A stretch of 64,000 bases of DNA, taken from NCBI GenBank assembly GCA_964017065.1, contig OZ024786.1:6239781-6303780 (forward strand), written 5' to 3'. The translations under genes and the position numbers were made by a program. Of the stretch, positions 11,905-22,528 are shown in pieces. Numbering within the stretch: position 1 is the stretch's first letter; every line of letters begins with the position of its first letter. The notes under the pieces are model-generated. The model was given only the letters and a program-made list of their open reading frames with translations, was not told the origin of the DNA and made no database searches. This stretch comes from Haliclona indistincta. Taxonomy: Eukaryota > Porifera > Demospongiae > Haplosclerida > Chalinidae.

Positions 11905-11959
11905 CTTGTATCCAAGTTAGGCTGCGCCATAATAGATAGTAACCACGCGCCATTTTCAT
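11905..11959 (-). other. possible short first exon, paralogue of 10363-10394
   Basis: Starts ATGAAAATGGCGCG on the minus strand and runs to a CAAG|GTGAGTTTAG donor. It shares its start and donor with the 10363-10394 segment. No downstream exon was identified. Confidence 0.25.
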
Positions 11960-12584
11960 TCTAGATCACGTGCCCTTGAATATATGCCACACCTTCTTGC
12001 CAACGCCCCTTATCAACAGCGCGGCCCGCGCTTCGCTAGGGTGAGTTGTAGACCACACCTCCAATAATACCACCTAACAACTGCGCGGCCCGCGCCAAAC
12101 ACTAGTATAGGAACGCCCAAAATGGCGACTACACCGCTAAAAAGAATTAAGCTTTACTCGAAACTTTTCTATGGGACCCCCCATTTTTAAGGTGAATACG
12201 ACATCACCATTTGCAGTTCTTTCCAAAAAAGGCAAAAAATCTGAAAAGTGGTTATCAACATCTGGAGACTTAAGGGTGGAATGGTCAAACAACAGGATTA
12301 CGAATATTTTGGTTTCTACGATGTCAGGAAGAGGTAGATTTTTGAGTTAAGCAGTACAACTTTAGCATTCTGAAATGCCTCTGTGCTTAATTTATTCTCT
12401 TGGCAACCTCTTCGATGGTGGTAGACTCAGACATGAGTTTCAGTGGATGTTCAGCAACTGGTAGTATTTTACCTTTTTTGATGTCACAAATTTCAATCGA
12501 TTTCTGCCACTATTGGAGTAATATAAAATGAACAATAACAATATAATGCTACCTCCCTAAATTAACTGCTTTCGATAGTTGTGG

Positions 12585-12970
12585 TTAATTTGTCACAAAT
12601 GTACTGAATAGCATCGCTAAACTCCCCAGTACTATCCTCGATAGTTTTTCATTAGCAACCTGTGTGATGATGACGTCTACCTTTGAAACTCCAAGGACAA
12701 TGGGCACAATGTCATCACAAAACAGTCTTATAGAATAAATAATAACTGACACCACAATTACAAACGACAATTTACTCTACGTGGCGCTGAGCTTTTTTTT
12801 TTGTGCCTGTACACCACCTCCACATGAAGTCCTTCATCAGTTAAAAGAGTCTTTGCATCTAATCCAAACATGATCACAATGTAGCTTGACAAGCCAGCTC
12901 CTCGGTTTATCGCCCTTATGGCACGAAGCACACTCTTAAGGTGGCGCTTACCCTTTCGCCCACGCAACAC
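12585..12970 (-). pseudogene. unassigned coding fragment interrupted by a transposon
   Basis: Two minus-strand open stretches, 12970-12780 (containing RAIRAINRGAGLSSYIVIMF) and about 12726-12585 (containing DDIVPIVLGVSKVDVIITQV), look protein-like but match no family I know. The TTAA element at 12940-16375 is inserted at the 5' edge of the first. Across it, minus-strand sequence at 16608-16435 ends in a possible splice donor (CAG|GTAAAC), and a TTTTGATAG acceptor sits at the insertion point. The element may therefore have landed at the intron-exon border of an older gene. The joins are uncertain. Confidence 0.3.
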
Positions 12971-15900
12971 TATTATGTTGTGAATATTGTTATTTTATGT
13001 AAACTTGTGGTGATAAATAATTATAATCATAGCACAATTAAATGCACGTGAGCTTTCAGTAAGGGCTATACATAACCAGAAGCTCATAGAGTGAAGAAGT
13101 GTACGTGAGGACTGAAAGCAAGTGAGTTGTTTACTTAAGATGAGGCTCCCTGATTCCTCCTTTCTTGTGTCTAGGACAGGCCAGCTCAGGAAGGAGAGCA
13201 CTAAAGTAGAACTGGTGGCATTTATCTATTTGTGAGTTCCACCATTGTCTGTCTCTGCCAATACGTTCAACATGCATATCCTTCTCTGTCTTGACTATAA
13301 AGTCACACCACTCCATGTCTGTACAATAAAGCTGACACTGCACTTGGTAGTAATAGTCGTGTCCATGTTTGAGCTGACATGTATCATTTTCTTTGACTTC
13401 CAGGCAAGAAGAAGGTTTGCTGCCAAATTCTAGCACTGTCTTCTCCCTTGCTGAGTACGGGTTTTTGATCTCTGCAAGGCCCTTTGGAGGTACTGACACT
13501 GGATCGTGAACAACACTGTCTGGAGATGCAGCTAGCCATGGATTTTCATTGCTTATGCAGAGTCCAACAGGTTCTACTGCTAAACCAGGGTGACCATTTT
13601 GCTGTTGATGTGCCACATATTGATTAAGTGCTTCCTTTTCCATCATGGTGCCATATCTTGTTGCCGCACTACCAGTGAAGTGAGTATAAAGCATTTCTTT
13701 CACCTTTTTGCCCCTCTTCGTAGTCTTCCTCATCTTTGCAACTCCTCCTACTTTGGATGCAGTGACTCTCTTCCTTCTCTCCTCTCTCCACATCAATGCT
13801 TCACTCTGTGCTCTTGTAGACTTCTCAATTGTACTAGCCTGCTCTTTGCTCACAACAACATGAGTTTTGTCAAAGCTCTCACTAAGCTGCTTCAGATGCT
13901 CAGGACTGATGTCATCACATACGTCATCCGGTTCAATTTCTCCATCGTGCCTACTGTAAGATCTTCTTGCTTAACTGATGAATCATTTGTACGTGCATAC
14001 TTGCTCTTTCTATGCGTTTCCTTTGCCTTCTCTGTTGCCTTCCTCTTTCCGTCTTTTTCACACTTTTTGGCCATAGTTTCAGCTGTCTTTACCAAGATCG
14101 AATTGGGAGTTGAACCTGTTGCTTCCATCCATGTCTGTGGTCCCCATGATGACCCTAAGTTTTCTCTGAGACCAGCACCCATACAACGAAACTCCCAAGA
14201 GCCACTCTGCGATCGATTGATGACCTTTCCTCCCTCAAACTTACACCTGATGCTCATCCAGTTCTCGGCTAGGTTGGTGGTAAAGTTTCCAATTAATTGG
14301 CTAGCCTTTGCTACAAGTCGACTGACTAACACCTCTATGTCAAGAAGAAGTTTTGGGTCAACCTGAACAGGTTCCACTCCACCATTGCGGGCATCGTCCT
14401 CAGTAGCAGGAGTATCATCCATTGTCTCCTCCCAGACCCTCTCTTGCTCAATTGCCACATCTACAATACATTAATATTTAACTATACACATATCCCATAG
14501 TGCTATCCACTTACCCTCAACATCTTCCAGTGCTTCATCATCATTGACCTCATCATTGCCACTCATTGCTACTGACGATGTTAGCACCAATTTTTCTAGG
14601 CTGGATCTGTAACACTTACAGGCATGGTTCGCACACTCCAATTTTTTAATAGCTCGTCCATAGGTAGGTACTTCCTGCAGTAGAGTAGGATATACCGAGC
14701 TATCACCATCGCCAACAAAGGACGTGTAGCGGAGACCATGTACTCGTTCTGATTGTTGAAAGCCTTCAAGGATAGCCTCTGTCTCCATGGCTGAGGAAGA
14801 CTCATCCCAGTTTTTGTAGCAGTGATGTTTGTCACGAGAAGATCCTGCCGCACAACTAGCACAATACTTGTTCTTGACACTCATATGGATGATTTTCTTT
14901 GTCTTTTGACCAATGATGATCCCGACACCAGACTTCGCATTATATGTGTGGCGATGTGATCTCTTGCTCCACCCACCATCAACTATTACTGTTATGGCAG
15001 GGACACCATCATGATCTCTACTGCCATTTCTTTCTCCTCTTTGCCTGCTTCTATCATTGACTGTTGAAACATCTCTCGCCACCACTCACCAATGGTTCGT
15101 TCCGTTGTAATGAAGTTTTTCTGTGCCATCACTGGAACTCCAAGATAAGACATAGACTCTGTCAGTGTTGAGTGCCCGCCACCAGAACTCATTTGACCCC
15201 AGACTGCTGCTAAATTAACTTCCCACCTGCTGTATCCCGTCATGCCACTAACTTTTCGTGACGTCTCTAGGTCAACTTTGTATCCGCAGGTGGAACACTG
15301 GGTGCTTATTATTGAAGCTAGTCCATCCCTTTTCTCTGCTGTAAGCATTACATTCCCAGTGCTGTTGCAACATGCAATGTGCCGAGACAGTTCACTAATG
15401 TACTTCTCTAACTGTGAAACATTGACGATTCTTGATCCATCTATTGCCACACTACTCCCACTAACTTCCACAGTCGGCTCACGATTTTCAACTGGTATAC
15501 TTTCACTAGCACTTTTCAAAGTTTGCTGCCTTCCTCGGAAAATATAACGGTGTTGATTTCTGTGGTGTCTTTTGTTCTTCTTGTTACCCATTGCTCTATA
15601 ATAATAATAATTGCTGTCCTTACTATAGCTATAATCATTTTTATTTCTCACCATCAATGTAGGATGCCACGAGACTGTGTTGTGTTCCAGCTGTTCATCA
15701 TGGTCTCAGCACATCCCGCTAAAATCACATTTTGCCGCGCTGTATTATGCAGCGCTTGCGTTCGATGCAAATTGCACGGTTCATTCGAAATGCGTGGGTG
15801 GCCTAACTGTACAATAATACAACTGTGGTTGACTCGTGGTTAATGGCCGACTCGCTACTGGTGAACAGTTTCTGCGTCAACTTTAGCGAACAGCTCAGTT

Positions 15901-16375
15901 CAGCGGACCGTATGGCCAGGTTTTCTCAGTTGTATGAAGTCGTGGGCAGGGCCAGAGGGTAAAATTTTTGTCAAGAAAGTAGCCGTTGAAGAGTTATGGC
16001 TCAAAGAAGGCGCGAAACCGCCGTGGGTTTTTAACTTTCTAGCTATTTTCTCTACGCTGACTTACCAGGAACCCAAAAAGACTACCTCTGGCCCTGCTCT
16101 GGATATAGAAGCGTGGATTGGCGGCATCTGTTCATGTTTCTCTGCCAAGGCTTGGACAAAAGTTGACGCAGAAACTCGAAAAACTTCGTGGTGTGCTTTT
16201 TGAACGCTGCCGCCTACGTACTTTGTATTTAAGTTTTGTTTTAAAACAAGTGCAGAAGAACAGTCTTTGTCGTCTCTATTAGTTGCCTTTATGCTGTTCT
16301 AGCGCGTTTTATATTGACACAGTGATTGTGGTGAAAAATTCATGAATAATTAATTAGCAAAGGGTAAGCGCCACC
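12940..16375 (-). mobile_element. TTAA-targeting DNA transposon, Mutator-type DDE plus YqaJ, 3.4 kb
   Basis: The 17 bp inverted terminus GGTGGCGCTTACCCTTT starts at 12940 and its complement ends at 16375. TTAA flanks both sides (12936-12939, 16376-16379). The only gene is the minus-strand transposase-nuclease at 15591-13131. The 0.7 kb between its start and the right terminus is non-coding apart from a chance plus-strand ORF at 15934-16203. TTAA is the target of Kolobok and piggyBac elements, whereas classical MULEs make 9-11 bp TSDs, so the transposase type and target together are noteworthy. Confidence 0.8.
13131..15591 (-). pseudogene. transposase (Mutator-like DDE) fused to YqaJ-type nuclease, two frameshifts
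   Basis: Exon 1 runs 15591-14515 and exon 2 14460-13131, split by a 54 bp GT-AG intron. The N-terminal part has a Cys pair (STCGYK). The transposase core shows VDGGWSKRSHRHTYNA (first Asp), a Cys/His-rich stretch, SFVGDGDSSVY (second Asp) and KLECANHACKC (Glu), as in the uncharacterised 'Mutator-like' transposases common in arthropods and cnidarians. The C-terminal 240 residues form a YqaJ/lambda-exonuclease-like fold with RVTASKVGG, AASPDSVV and LAEIKNPY, then a Gln-rich YYYQVQCQLY motif. The frame breaks near 15015 and again near 13945, each consistent with a one-base indel, so this copy is probably dead unless these are sequencing errors. Confidence 0.8.
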
Positions 16376-16832
16376 TTAATCTATCAAAATATACAGGATA
16401 ATTACTATTGTAATCTAATTAAGTCAAAGTTTACCTGCTGGTCAGATTGAGTCGAAAAATGGGTAACGCAGATAGAGAAACCATTGAAGCCAGCTGGTAT
16501 CTGTGATACCACTCCCTGGTACGAGAGTTGCTCGGGACTGATTGGGACTGAGTTGGGATTGCTCGGGACTGAGTTGCTCGGTTGACGGACGAGAAAGGAA
16601 GCATACACTTAAAGGGTAACTGACATGGTTTTTTTTGTTTTGTGTTTTATCAATAGATAATAGTGCTTAGACAACGTAAAACAAGTTTTAGCATGCTAGC
16701 TTAAACAGTTCCAGAGTTATAGCAAGCTAAAAAACGTATGTACGCCCACGCGCAATTAAGCGGGCGTGGCTATTCGTGACGTAGATGCGGGAACAGCGTG
16801 TACCTTGGAAGGCTGGGGATAAACACAGAGCT

Positions 16833-17545
16833 ATGTCAGCTTCAGAGTCAAGCAGCTACGAATCAACCAGCGATGCTAGTATTACAGACACAGAGGCTGA
16901 GTCTGATATTTCTTTGGATGCTTCAATGCCTAGACCTTACAGCTTTGAGCCAAGTGCCAGTGATACCAGCAGTTGTGATACAACTGCAGAATCAGCTAGC
17001 AGTTCTGATGGTGACGAAGATACAAGTAGAATAACAGATATGTCGTGGTAAGTGGATAGTAAACCACTAAAAGAACGTATAGTTATCTTTATAATATTAT
17101 TCCAACAGGTGCCTTTGTAATCATTGTAGTTCTATGCCAACACCTCGTGAATGTCTGTGCTGCTTAGAAATCGATAAGTGCACAGCCAAAATAAGCGATG
17201 TCAATGATTCCTCTCTGAAGTGCATAACAGAACACCCTGGCTTTGATGTAGTGTGTCTTAACACGTGGGTTCTTCAAGCAGCTTATTACCAGTACAGGCA
17301 AGAGCACGGACAAAATTCTTCACCTCCATCACTACACGAGTAAGTTCGGTATAAAATTTGATTATTTTTCATCCTCTAACAGGAAATACAGATATATCGC
17401 ATACCGTCAGTTGACAAGGTGGTGCTGGGGGTGGCTAGGACGTAACATCAGAGTGACATTGCCAGCTTGTGCTGTTAGCAAAATCAGAGAGATGTTTCCT
17501 TCAAACAACTATAAAGGATTTCAGTTGCCATCATTGGAATTTTGA
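16833..17545 (+). CDS. transposon-borne protein with P2X7 C-terminal (ballast) domain
   Basis: Three exons, 16833-17047, 17109-17339 and 17383-17545, join in frame through GT-AG introns of 61 and 43 bp to give 202 residues. An earlier in-frame ATG at 16785 lies in the TIR. The first 70 residues are acidic and Ser/Thr-rich. A Cys-rich domain follows: WCLCNHC, MPTPRECLCCLEIDKC, CITEHPGFDVVCLNTWVLQA, then YRYIAYRQLTRWCWGWLG, LPACAVSKIREMFPS and YKGF. This order of motifs is that of the zinc-binding cytoplasmic ballast of vertebrate P2X7 receptors (P2RX7_C), which is known as a free-standing domain in many invertebrate proteins. No channel or membrane segment is present. Its role in the transposon is unknown; DNA or protein binding through zinc is a guess. 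Confidence 0.85.
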
Positions 17546-17560
17546 CAATTATGATTGCTT

Positions 17561-20148
17561 TTAGAATCTAGTTCTGTGTTTAGCTATTGCTGTGTCTTTG
17601 TCTGGTTTCTCATAGCTACTGCAGAGAGGTGGTGGAGAGAGAACAGCTTTCTTGGAATCTGGTTTTTTGCCTTCTGTTAATTTCCATAGCTTGGTAAACA
17701 GATCATCTACATAGCCTGTGATAGATAATATTGAGTTGTAAATGCTAAATTGTAACACACCATAAGTAGCTCTTTGTGCAATCTTTCTGACTATGTGTCC
17801 TCCAGCTTTGTACTTTGGGTAGAGTATAGAAAACCTGTCTCTCCCTGTCTTGGTCTTAGCCTGAGGCCGGTCACTGTTCTCATTGTAGTGAAGTGTTGCC
17901 AATCTTAGTCTGTATTCACATCAATGTCTGGCAATGTATCAGTAATATTTGGTCACCTGGAAAGCATCCCATTGTACGTAAATGCAGTAGACTTTGGTGC
18001 AAAAGTGATAACCAAACTGTGGTATGCCTCGCACTTGGATGTTTGATATATGGGAGATAGCTTTTCGACATCACGGCAAAAATTCTCTTTGGTGATCAAA
18101 GCAGTAATCTTTTCACTCACTTCAGTATCTATACATGTACAATTCATTTAGAGTGATAGGTGTTTAAAATCACTTACGTGGTTTGAACCACTTCCTTTTT
18201 CTACTCTTTTTTGTTAGTCGCTTGTGCTGGCAAGATGGAAACGGTTTACCGTGGCCTCTATGCTTGTCATGGATGTGGTTCGCCAAAGAAACCCACTTTG
18301 CTCTGATGACATTGCCTTTACCGCCTGGTGTAGACACAGCAGCCCAATATAGGTGGTTGATGATGCTCTTCTTCCATTCCCCTACCAGTTCGCATCCTTT
18401 ACGCTTTGTAAGTGTGTTGAGCTTTTTCTTGAGAGCTGCATTTAACATTCTACATTAAATTAATTATAGTTATAAAATACTGATAACCTACACTTTGCCA
18501 TGTGCCAAATGTCATAGCGATGGTCTGTGGTAGGCATATTATCTCTCACCCACTTTGCTATTTGTGTGTGCCTGTCAGTCACGAGGGTCCCTATCTTGAA
18601 TTTCTTATTCTTTAAAAGTTTTACAGCTCTCACTAGGCCCTCCTTTTCCATGTGATAGCTTCCTTTCACCTCATTACTCTATTACAACAAAACAATGTTA
18701 CCCATAATGCAATGCTCCACTTACTTGTACCAACTGAACATCTAGCACAACTTTCTTCTTCAACTCCATTACAGTATAGCTTCCAAATTTAGCTGAATGC
18801 CCTGGACTGTCTGCTCTACCATCACCACCAATCACGAGTGCTCTTTTTTCCTTTCTCAGTTCAGCTAGCAACTTAGCTTGTTGGTGCTCGTACACATATG
18901 TAATACAGGGATGAAGGAAGATTTTCTGGTGTCTGAAAAAGGTTCGTTCTGCATATGTTGCACATCCCATAGTGTTGAGTACATGCAGAACTTTGCCAGG
19001 TAGCGCTCCAGTAAACAAAATTGAAGCCGACAACAGAATATTTCCAGCTGGCTGGTCTTTCAAATATGGCTGACTATCCCACGTAAAAACATCTGTACAA
19101 AGAGGACAATGCTGTTCAACATGAAGGAGAGTTCCAAATGTAGTTATAGATACTTTCGTCACTCGTCCACATTTACGGCAGTGCTTAAAAAGAGAGAGCA
19201 AGCTATCAGCAAATACTATGTACTTCTTCTGATCTTGAAGAGGCACACATTCACTTTCCAATCTATACAATAAATACAATTAATAATGAACGTATGTTAA
19301 TAGACTAACAATTATACTTACACATCTGATGTTTCTGTCATGTAATCTGTATCAGTTTCATCTATTTCAGTTGCTTCATTGTCTGACTCAGTGACTGTGT
19401 CAGGTTCAGGGTCTGAGTAGGATGTAGTAGGCAATAATGAGCATTGAATAGCTATATCCTTTGTCAGTACTGCATCTGTTTGAATACCTATTATAATGGC
19501 AATTATTTTAGTACATAGTACACAATTGTAAGTATAATACCGATGTTGCAGTTTGATGGGCTACACTGAATTCCGACACTAGCACTTTCAGTAGAAACTT
19601 GATTAATAACCTCCGACGTCTGTGGCTAAAAATGCACCCACATTTTAATAATACTATTACAATTAAATTGTATACCATATCATCATCGTCAGCAGCATTA
19701 GAAGCAGCATCCTTGGGGCATTCAGTTGTTAACATCGATTGAAGAACCTATAATTTTAATAGTAAATAAAACATTAATTTTCTAAAAAATAACTTACTCT
19801 CTGTCGTTCACGTTTCTTGTACGCTTCAGACCTTCTCCTCTTGGCAGGTGGATTAATCTCTTGAGCTTTCCTCTTGCTAAACAAAGTTGGTACAGCATCT
19901 GATTTTAAGCTTGGCTTAAACTTTCCCAGCCCCAGTGACTGTGCAAGTAGCTGATCAGTAGAAAAGCATGATTGTTCAAAGTGCTTGCTGCAAAGAACGG
20001 AGTGATCTGTTGGCTCCCACTTATCCCGGTGCCTTTTAACCTGGTCTGCCCATTTCTTCCTCATCACTTTGTCTTTAGGAAACTGAAAAAGACTCACACC
20101 ATCACTGTTTGTATTGCTGCAGCCAGCTGCAACACAGGTCCTGACCAT
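17561..20148 (-). CDS. Kolobok transposase with N-terminal THAP domain, 729 aa
   Basis: Nine exons join in frame: 20148-19798, 19747-19676, 19625-19541, 19487-19322, 19262-18725, 18678-18494, 18449-18178, 18128-17957 and 17909-17561 (2,190 nt with stop). All introns are 40-60 bp with GT-AG ends. Residues 1-90 are a C2CH THAP finger (C5, C10, C53, H56, conserved W33 and an AVPTLF end). An acidic linker follows. The core has a CRKCGR / CPLCTD zinc ribbon, GGDGRADSPGHSAKFG (first catalytic Asp), VTDRHTQIAKWVRD (second Asp) and a YDIWHMAK motif. No stop or frameshift is seen, so the enzyme may be functional. Exon joins are my inference from frame and splice signals. Confidence 0.88.
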
Positions 20149-20365
20149 AGTTGTAATAGTGGTCAACCACGCTGTTCCCGCATCTACGTCACGAATAGCC
20201 ACGCCCGCTTAATTGCGCGTGGGCGTACATACGTTTTTAGCTTGCTATAACTCTGGAACTGTTTAAGCTAGCATGCTAAAACTTGTTTTACGTTGTCTAA
20301 GCACTATTATCTATTGATAAATGCAATAAAACACAAAACAAAAAAACCATGTCAGTTACCCTTTA

Positions 20366-21305
20366 AGCCTCTCTATGACTTTGACCCTCGCCCAAGTATG
20401 TACCATGGAAGTGCCTCTGATAGAATTTCAAATTTCTTGTCAGCAGTTAAAGGAAAGAATATCGGAGTGTCTGTCCTTTTTGATCCAGACACACGTGTAT
20501 GGGCTGACAACACAGAAGAGCTAGCTACACTTCCCTCTATACCATCTAGAGAAGAACTGCTGCACCGTGTGGCAGAGTTCAAAAGCAGTTTAAGCATTGG
20601 TGCTGAAGCAATCCGTCAGATTGAGCAAGATACAACTGATCAGACTGAATCACCTGCTTGGTACTCAGCTAGGAGATATCGTCTCACAGCATCTTCTTTT
20701 GGCAAAGTTGTACACAGGCTTCCTTCTACACCACCTGATGCACTTGTCAAGCAGCTCCTGCATCCTAGTCAGTTTAGCTCTACTGCACAGACTGGGGAAA
20801 GCAGCACGAGCCAGTGGCAATACAAGCATACATGAACAAGGCTGCAGTTGTTGTAACAAAAGCTGGATTCGTGATATCAAGTGAGTATCCGTTTAATGGT
20901 ACCTCTCCAGATGGGTATGTCTATGATCCAGTTGCCACCGAACAGTATGGCCTAGTAGAAATCAAATGCCCCTACAAATTCCGTAATCAAACACCTGAAG
21001 ATGCAGCAAGTGATAAGAACTTCTATTGTGCTCTAGTTAATGAACAAGTGGTGTTAAAAACTAATCACAACTACTACTGCCAAGTCCAGGGTCAAATGGC
21101 TATTACAAAGAGGAGCTGGTGTGACTTCGTAGTCTATACAACATGTGGCATTTCCATAGAACGCATCCGATTTGATTTAGACTTCTGGTCTCGTACCATG
21201 CTACCAAGACTAGTTGACTTTTATGATAACTGCTTGTGCCCAGCCATTGTGTCACCTATTCACTTAGTAGGCATGAAAATGCACGATCTTAGAATGCAAG
21301 TGTGA
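20366..21305 (+). pseudogene. YqaJ-type nuclease of a second transposon, truncated and frameshifted
   Basis: The frame opens directly at the right edge of the Kolobok element (PLYDFDPRPSMY) and continues through a linker to RRYRLTASSFGKVV. A one-base break near 20790 shifts the frame, then WGKQHEPVAIQAY, NGTSPDGYV, LVEIKCPYKF and YYCQVQGQMA give the nuclease core with its acidic EIK motif. The usual upstream SWIM-type zinc finger of this family is missing, so the 5' part is lost or lies across the Kolobok insertion. The convergent DDE transposase at 23680-22529 is its natural partner: two-gene elements of this kind are called ISL2EU. Confidence 0.75.
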
Positions 21306-21367
21306 CATAATGCAGATCATATGTTACCACAACTTAATATCATTTCAGTCAATATTCTCCATTAGTA

Positions 21368-22528
21368 CAGTGTTCCACACGAAGAGAAGCAAAAATCTTT
21401 TTTTTACATTTTGGTTCATATCTCAGGAACCAAGTGTCCTATGAACACCCTGGTTCATATGGCTTCGCGTCACGTGACGTAGGCAAGTCACAACATGGCG
21501 GCGTATCACACCCACTGGAATGACAGTTTTAGGTTAGGATTTCCAGAACTACTGCTAGTTAAGATTTCTTAAAGCTGCATTACAACTATCACCTAGGGCT
21601 CTAACCTTTAGGCAAGTGTCCGGCTTGAACTAGCGTTAGTTCGGCAACGGGAACCAAAAGATGGATTTCGCGACAAGCCAAAACTTTAGGTATGGGAAAT
21701 CCGATTCCGTGTGAGTTAAGCTCCAATACTTGGAGACTGCACAGCCAATACATCCATCCACACTTTGCCGCACACTAAGCGTCCCTAGAAATGTTCACAG
21801 CGACAAACGAGACTCTTCTCTGCACGAGTGCCGTTTTCTTGCCGCCATCTTGCGATTTTAATGGATTTTTGTGATGTCACGCGTAATAATTGTTGGCTGT
21901 GTAAAACGTCATAACTATTAAAAACACATTGAATCAGTGTAATAGTTATGATGCAACACATGCTCATAACCAACGTGTGACATCACAAAATCCATTAAAA
22001 TCGCAAGATGGTGGCAAGAAAACGGCACTCGTGCAGAGAAGAGTCTCGTTTGTCGCTGTGAACATTTCTAGGGACGCTTAGTGTGCGGCAAAGTGTGGAT
22101 GGATGTATTGGCTGTGCAGTCTCCAAGTATTGGAGCTTAACTCACACGGAATCGGATTTCCCATACCTAAAGTTTTGGCTTGTCGCGAAATCCATCTTTT
22201 GGTTCCCGTTGCCGAACTAACGCTATTTCAAGCCGGACACTTGCCTAAAGGTTAGAGCCCTAGGTGATAGTTGTAATGCAGCTTTAAGAAATCTTAACTA
22301 GCAGTAGTTCTGGAAATCCTAACCTAAAACTGTCATTCCAGTGGGTGTGATACGCCGCCATGTTGTGACACGCCTACGTCACGTGATGCGAAGCCATATG
22401 AACCAGGGTGTTCAGTAAAGATAGAGGATCATAATGGTACCTGCAACATGACCATAGGACACTTGGTTCCTGAGATATGAACCAAAATGTAAAAAAAAGA
22501 TTTTTGCTCCTCTTCGTGTGGAACACTG
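21368..22528. mobile_element. large palindromic MITE, 1,161 bp, TA target
   Basis: Arms of more than 500 bp mirror each other about a centre near 21935. The termini are CAGTGTTCCACACGAAGAG and its complement, with TA at 21366-21367 and 22529-22530. The right arm carries about 45 extra bases near 22415-22460. It lies between the convergent YqaJ and transposase genes and cuts off the C-terminus of the latter, whose frame runs on into the repeat. A TA target fits Tc1/mariner-like non-autonomous elements. Confidence 0.85.

Larger units (their letters stand above)
16613..20362. mobile_element. complete Kolobok-type DNA transposon, 3,750 bp
   Basis: Terminal inverted repeats of about 190 bp (16613-16799 and 20169-20362) begin AGGGTAACTGACATGG and differ mainly by a small indel. 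TTAA flanks both sides (16609-16612, 20363-20366). It carries two convergent genes whose stops lie 15 bp apart: a plus-strand gene with a P2X7-type C-terminal domain and a minus-strand THAP transposase. The TSD, THAP domain and transposase motifs fit Kolobok. Near-identical TIRs and open frames suggest recent movement. It interrupts the older YqaJ gene at 20366. Confidence 0.9.

Noticed and set aside
13590..14366. 258-codon plus-strand ORF
   Set aside because: It is the reverse complement of the transposase-YqaJ gene; it has no protein-like motifs, whereas the minus strand has clear catalytic boxes.
15934..16203. 89-codon plus-strand ORF inside the TTAA element
   Set aside because: It lies opposite the probable promoter/leader of the transposase, has no recognisable motif and no splice partner.
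12585..16608. A full gene model joining 16608-16435, 12970-12780 and 12726-12585
   Set aside because: The first join is plausible, but the second does not keep phase with a proper donor, so only a fragment is reported.
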